From contig CAWCQU010000003.1 in the NCBI GenBank assembly GCA_963797765.1, forward strand, positions 372,001 to 436,000: DNA of 64,000 nt. Reading direction: 5' to 3'. Origin of the DNA: JBGPTK01 sp963797765. Its GTDB lineage: Bacteria; Acidobacteriota; Terriglobia; Acidiferrales; UBA7541. This document shows positions 61,477 to 64,000 of this stretch, piece by piece; positions within the stretch are counted from its first letter, which is position 1, and the number at the start of each line of letters is the position of its first letter. The position numbers and the translations under genes were made by a program. Under the pieces are notes generated by a model. That model did no database searches, had not been told where the DNA came from, and saw only the letters and a program-made list of their open reading frames with translations.

Positions 61477-64000
61477 TTAGGCGGAGTTGGGGGATGGGGA
61501 AGAGTGGGGAGTCTCTTTTTTGAAGCCGTGCTGGAGGCGTTTCACCAGGACGTAGAGGACTGGGATGAAAATCAGATTCAGGAAGGTGGAGGCGATCATT
61601 CCGCCGAAAACGGTGGTGCCAACGGAGCGGCGGCTGATGCGGCCCGCGCCGTGAGCGAGGACCAGAGGGAGAACGCCGAGGATGAAGGCGAGGGAAGTCA
61701 TGAGGATGGGGCGCAGGCGGATGTGGGCAGCTTCGATGGCGGCTTCGAAGATGGACATGCCCTTTTCGCGAAGTTGTTCGGCGAATTCTACGATCAAGAT
61801 GGCGTTTTTGCTGGACAGGCCGATGAGCATGACCAGGCCGATCTGGCAGTACACGTCGTTTTCCTGCCCGCGCAAAGACTGAGCGCCAATTGCGCCGAGG
61901 AGAGCCATGGGGACGGCCAGCAAAATGATAAATGGAAGCGAGAAGCTTTCGTATTGAGCGGCGAGAGTGAGGTAAACCACCAGAATGCCCAGGCCAAATA
62001 ACAGGGCGGCCTGGCTGCCGGAACGAAGTTCTTCGAGCGATAACCCCGTCCATTCGTAAGCGAAACCTGGCGGAAGAATTTTCGTTGCCAGCGCATCCAT
62101 GGCGGCGATGGAATCTCCGGAGCTGCGGCCGGCGGCGGGTGAGCCGTCAATTTCGGCGTAGCGAAATAAATTGTAGTGGCTGATCACCTGGGGCGCGGCC
62201 GTTTGTTTGATATTTACCAGATTTTGCAGCGGAATCATCTGGCCGGTGGCCGAGCGGACATAATATTGCTCAATGTTTTTCGGCTGGGAGCGGAACTGCT
62301 TATCGGCCTGGACGTAAACGCGATAGGCGCGATTGTTAAAATCGAAATCATTCACGTAGACCGAGCCCATGTAGACCTGAAGCGCGTCGGTGATCTGGCT
62401 GAGCGGGACGCCCAGGCCTTTGGCTTTTTCGCGATCGAAAGTGACTTCCAATTGCGGATCGTTGGCAGTGAAAGTGGAGAAAAGGCCGGCGACTTCGGTG
62501 CCAGTGTTGCCTTCCTTGATTACTTTGTGAGTTACGTCGGCTAGCGCTTGCAGGGACGATCCGGTGAGGTCTTCCAGAACAAATTGGAAACCACCATATT
62601 GTCCCAGGCCCTGAACCGCTGCCGGATTGAAAGGGACAACCGTAGCGCCCGAGATGGCCGAGAGGGGACCGCGCAAGCGATCGATGACTGCGCTTGCGGA
62701 GTGCTGTTCGCCTTCGCGCTTGGTGAAATCTGTGAGTGTGCCGTAGACGACACCGAGGTTGGGCGCGCCGTTTCCGGCGATGGCGAATGTGCCCAACATT
62801 TCGGGGGCTTTGCTCATTTCCAGGGCAACTTGTTTGGTGATTTTTGAGGTGTAATTGATTGAGGCGCCTTGCGGAGCCTGGATGGCGACGATGAAATATC
62901 CTTGATCTTCCTGGGGGATGAAACCCTTGGGAACGTGCTGATAGACCCAGTAGGTGACGCCGAGACCGGCCGCGAAGAAAATCAACGCGAGAGTTTCAAA
63001 ACGTAAAATGCGATGCAGCGATGCCTGATAGGTGCGGGTAAAGGCCGTCATGCCGTGATTAAAGTGGCGGAAAAAGCGATTTTCTTTTAGCTCGCCATGT
63101 CCCAGGAAAATGGCGGAAAGGGCGGGCGTGAGCGTCAGGGCGTTGAAAGCGGAAATCGCCACGGAAAACGCGATGGTGAGCGCGAACTGCTTGAACAGGA
63201 GGCCGGTGGTGCCGGGGAAAAAAGCTACCGGAACGAATACGGCGACGAGAACCAAGGAGGTGGCAACGACTGCTCCGGCGACTTCCTTCATGGCCACGGA
63301 TGCGGCGTTGTGCGGTTCGGTGATGCCCTCGGTGATGTGGCGCTGGACGTTTTCGATGACCACGATGGCGTCGTCGACGACTAGACCCGTGGCGAGGGTG
63401 AGGCCGAAGAGAGTGAGAGTGTTGATGGAGAATCCGAGAATTTTGATGAAGGCGAATGTGCCGATCAGCGAAACGGGGATCGTGATGGCAGGGATTAAAG
63501 TGCTGCGCCAATCCTGCAGGAAAATGAAAATGACCAGAATGACGAGGATGATGGCTTCGATCAGGGTGTACAGAACATCTTTGATCGATTCGCTGACGAC
63601 GAGAGTGGAGTCGAATGCGATCGCATAGGTCATGCCTGGCGGAAAACGCTTGGAAAGAACTTCGAGTTCTGCGCGTACGGCTTTGTCGACCGCGAGGGCG
63701 TTGGCTTGCGGCAATTGCGTGACGCCGAAACCGACGGCATCGTGGCCATCGAAGCTGAGAGTGGAACCATAGGATTCGGCGCCGAGTTCGGAGTGACCCA
63801 CGTCGCCGACGCGGACAAGAGTGCCGTCGGCTCCGGCTTTTAGAATAATTTTGTCGAACGCGGCCGGATCCGCGAGTCGACCCAGCGCGCGCACGCTCAT
63901 TTGATACATCTGATCGGGCTGCGAAGGCGGCTGGCCAACCTGGCCGGAAGCCACTTGGACGTTTTGTTCCTGCAGAGCGGCGAGGATGTCTGTGGCCGTC
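61477..64000 (-). CDS. RND efflux pump inner-membrane protein (AcrB/HAE1 type), partial
   Basis: The C-terminal 840 or so residues of a proton-driven resistance-nodulation-division pump; the frame is open at the window edge, so the N-terminus lies beyond 64000. The proton-relay aspartates are in TLATGLVVDDAIVVIENVQR; porter-domain and membrane motifs include FPGTTGLLFKQFALTIAFSV, GFIPQEDQGYFIVAIQAPQG, IGLSSKNAILIVEFAEQLRE and RRSVGTTVFGGMIASTFLNL. It ends 1.1 kb short of nothing else recognisable; membrane-fusion and outer-membrane partners would be upstream, outside the window. Substrate cannot be told. Confidence 0.93.
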   Translation of the reverse strand, partial: TATDILAALQEQNVQVASGQVGQPPSQPDQMYQMSVRALGRLADPAAFDKIILKAGADGTLVRVGDVGHSELGAESYGSTLSFDGHDAVGFGVTQLPQANALAVDKAVRAELEVLSKRFPPGMTYAIAFDSTLVVSESIKDVLYTLIEAIILVILVIFIFLQDWRSTLIPAITIPVSLIGTFAFIKILGFSINTLTLFGLTLATGLVVDDAIVVIENVQRHITEGITEPHNAASVAMKEVAGAVVATSLVLVAVFVPVAFFPGTTGLLFKQFALTIAFSVAISAFNALTLTPALSAIFLGHGELKENRFFRHFNHGMTAFTRTYQASLHRILRFETLALIFFAAGLGVTYWVYQHVPKGFIPQEDQGYFIVAIQAPQGASINYTSKITKQVALEMSKAPEMLGTFAIAGNGAPNLGVVYGTLTDFTKREGEQHSASAVIDRLRGPLSAISGATVVPFNPAAVQGLGQYGGFQFVLEDLTGSSLQALADVTHKVIKEGNTGTEVAGLFSTFTANDPQLEVTFDREKAKGLGVPLSQITDALQVYMGSVYVNDFDFNNRAYRVYVQADKQFRSQPKNIEQYYVRSATGQMIPLQNLVNIKQTAAPQVISHYNLFRYAEIDGSPAAGRSSGDSIAAMDALATKILPPGFAYEWTGLSLEELRSGSQAALLFGLGILVVYLTLAAQYESFSLPFIILLAVPMALLGAIGAQSLRGQENDVYCQIGLVMLIGLSSKNAILIVEFAEQLREKGMSIFEAAIEAAHIRLRPILMTSLAFILGVLPLVLAHGAGRISRRSVGTTVFGGMIASTFLNLIFIPVLYVLVKRLQHGFKKETPHSSPSPNSA

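Overview
The window is a G+C-rich bacterial chromosome segment, most likely from a soil member of the Acidobacteriota. That placement is inferred from gene content, regulator types and the style of intergenic palindromes; there is no rRNA or tRNA gene here to prove it. No CRISPR array or prophage was seen. Many conserved genes (ilvC, aroF, gltB, aguB, the symporter, coxL and others) carry single net frameshifts that leave otherwise intact coding on both sides, which looks more like sequence error than gene decay.

Layout. 1-2430: a frameshifted secreted beta-propeller gene and repeats. 2434-5861 (minus): ilvC-ilvB-ilvN, branched-chain amino acid synthesis. 6111-13231 (plus): a tightly overlapping histidine operon hisI-G-D-C-HAD-B-H-F-A, headed by a promoter, a His-rich leader peptide and an intrinsic terminator, i.e. 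a transcription attenuator. 13305-15895: a second attenuator with a Phe/Tyr-rich leader peptide controlling chorismate mutase, prephenate dehydratase and DAHP synthase. 16237-21714: glutamate synthase large subunit and a LysR regulator. 21768-22607: a decayed IS1-like element and small ORFs. 22919-24913: the agmatine-to-putrescine pair. 24972-27099: a sodium/solute symporter with a small membrane partner. 27369-31845: a PLP decarboxylase, a PilZ/coiled-coil protein and a MASE1-GGDEF diguanylate cyclase. 32078-36405: a MocR/PdxR-type regulator, a hotdog thioesterase, and pdxS/pdxT for vitamin B6. 37229-38338: an unusual fusion of a low-molecular-weight phosphatase/arsenate-reductase domain to a DtxR/MntR metalloregulator. 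38651-43381: a molybdenum hydroxylase cluster (coxS-coxL form II-coxM-coxG). 43531-45746: small membrane, DinB-type and STAS proteins.

45780-53000 is an accessory stretch: dispersed and nested palindromes, a duplicated block of about 460 bp, a DUF1801 gene, a three-gene unit (secreted protein, 59-residue protein, trypsin-like protease) and an IS1182-type insertion sequence with clear terminal repeats. 53000-56699 holds small conserved proteins and a PilZ/GGDEF/STAS signalling group. 56994-59521 pairs an LdtD-type L,D-transpeptidase with a MepK/DUF882-type endopeptidase. 59701-64000 holds a 3-methyladenine DNA glycosylase, a frameshifted secreted protein, and an RND efflux pump gene that runs off the right edge.

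The most notable items are the two amino-acid attenuators (the His one apparently leaderless), a hairpin enclosing the ribosome-binding site of the MocR gene, palindromes nested inside palindromes, a two-copy element with conserved blocks and variable spacers, a eukaryotic-type HisA, and the phosphatase-DtxR fusion.
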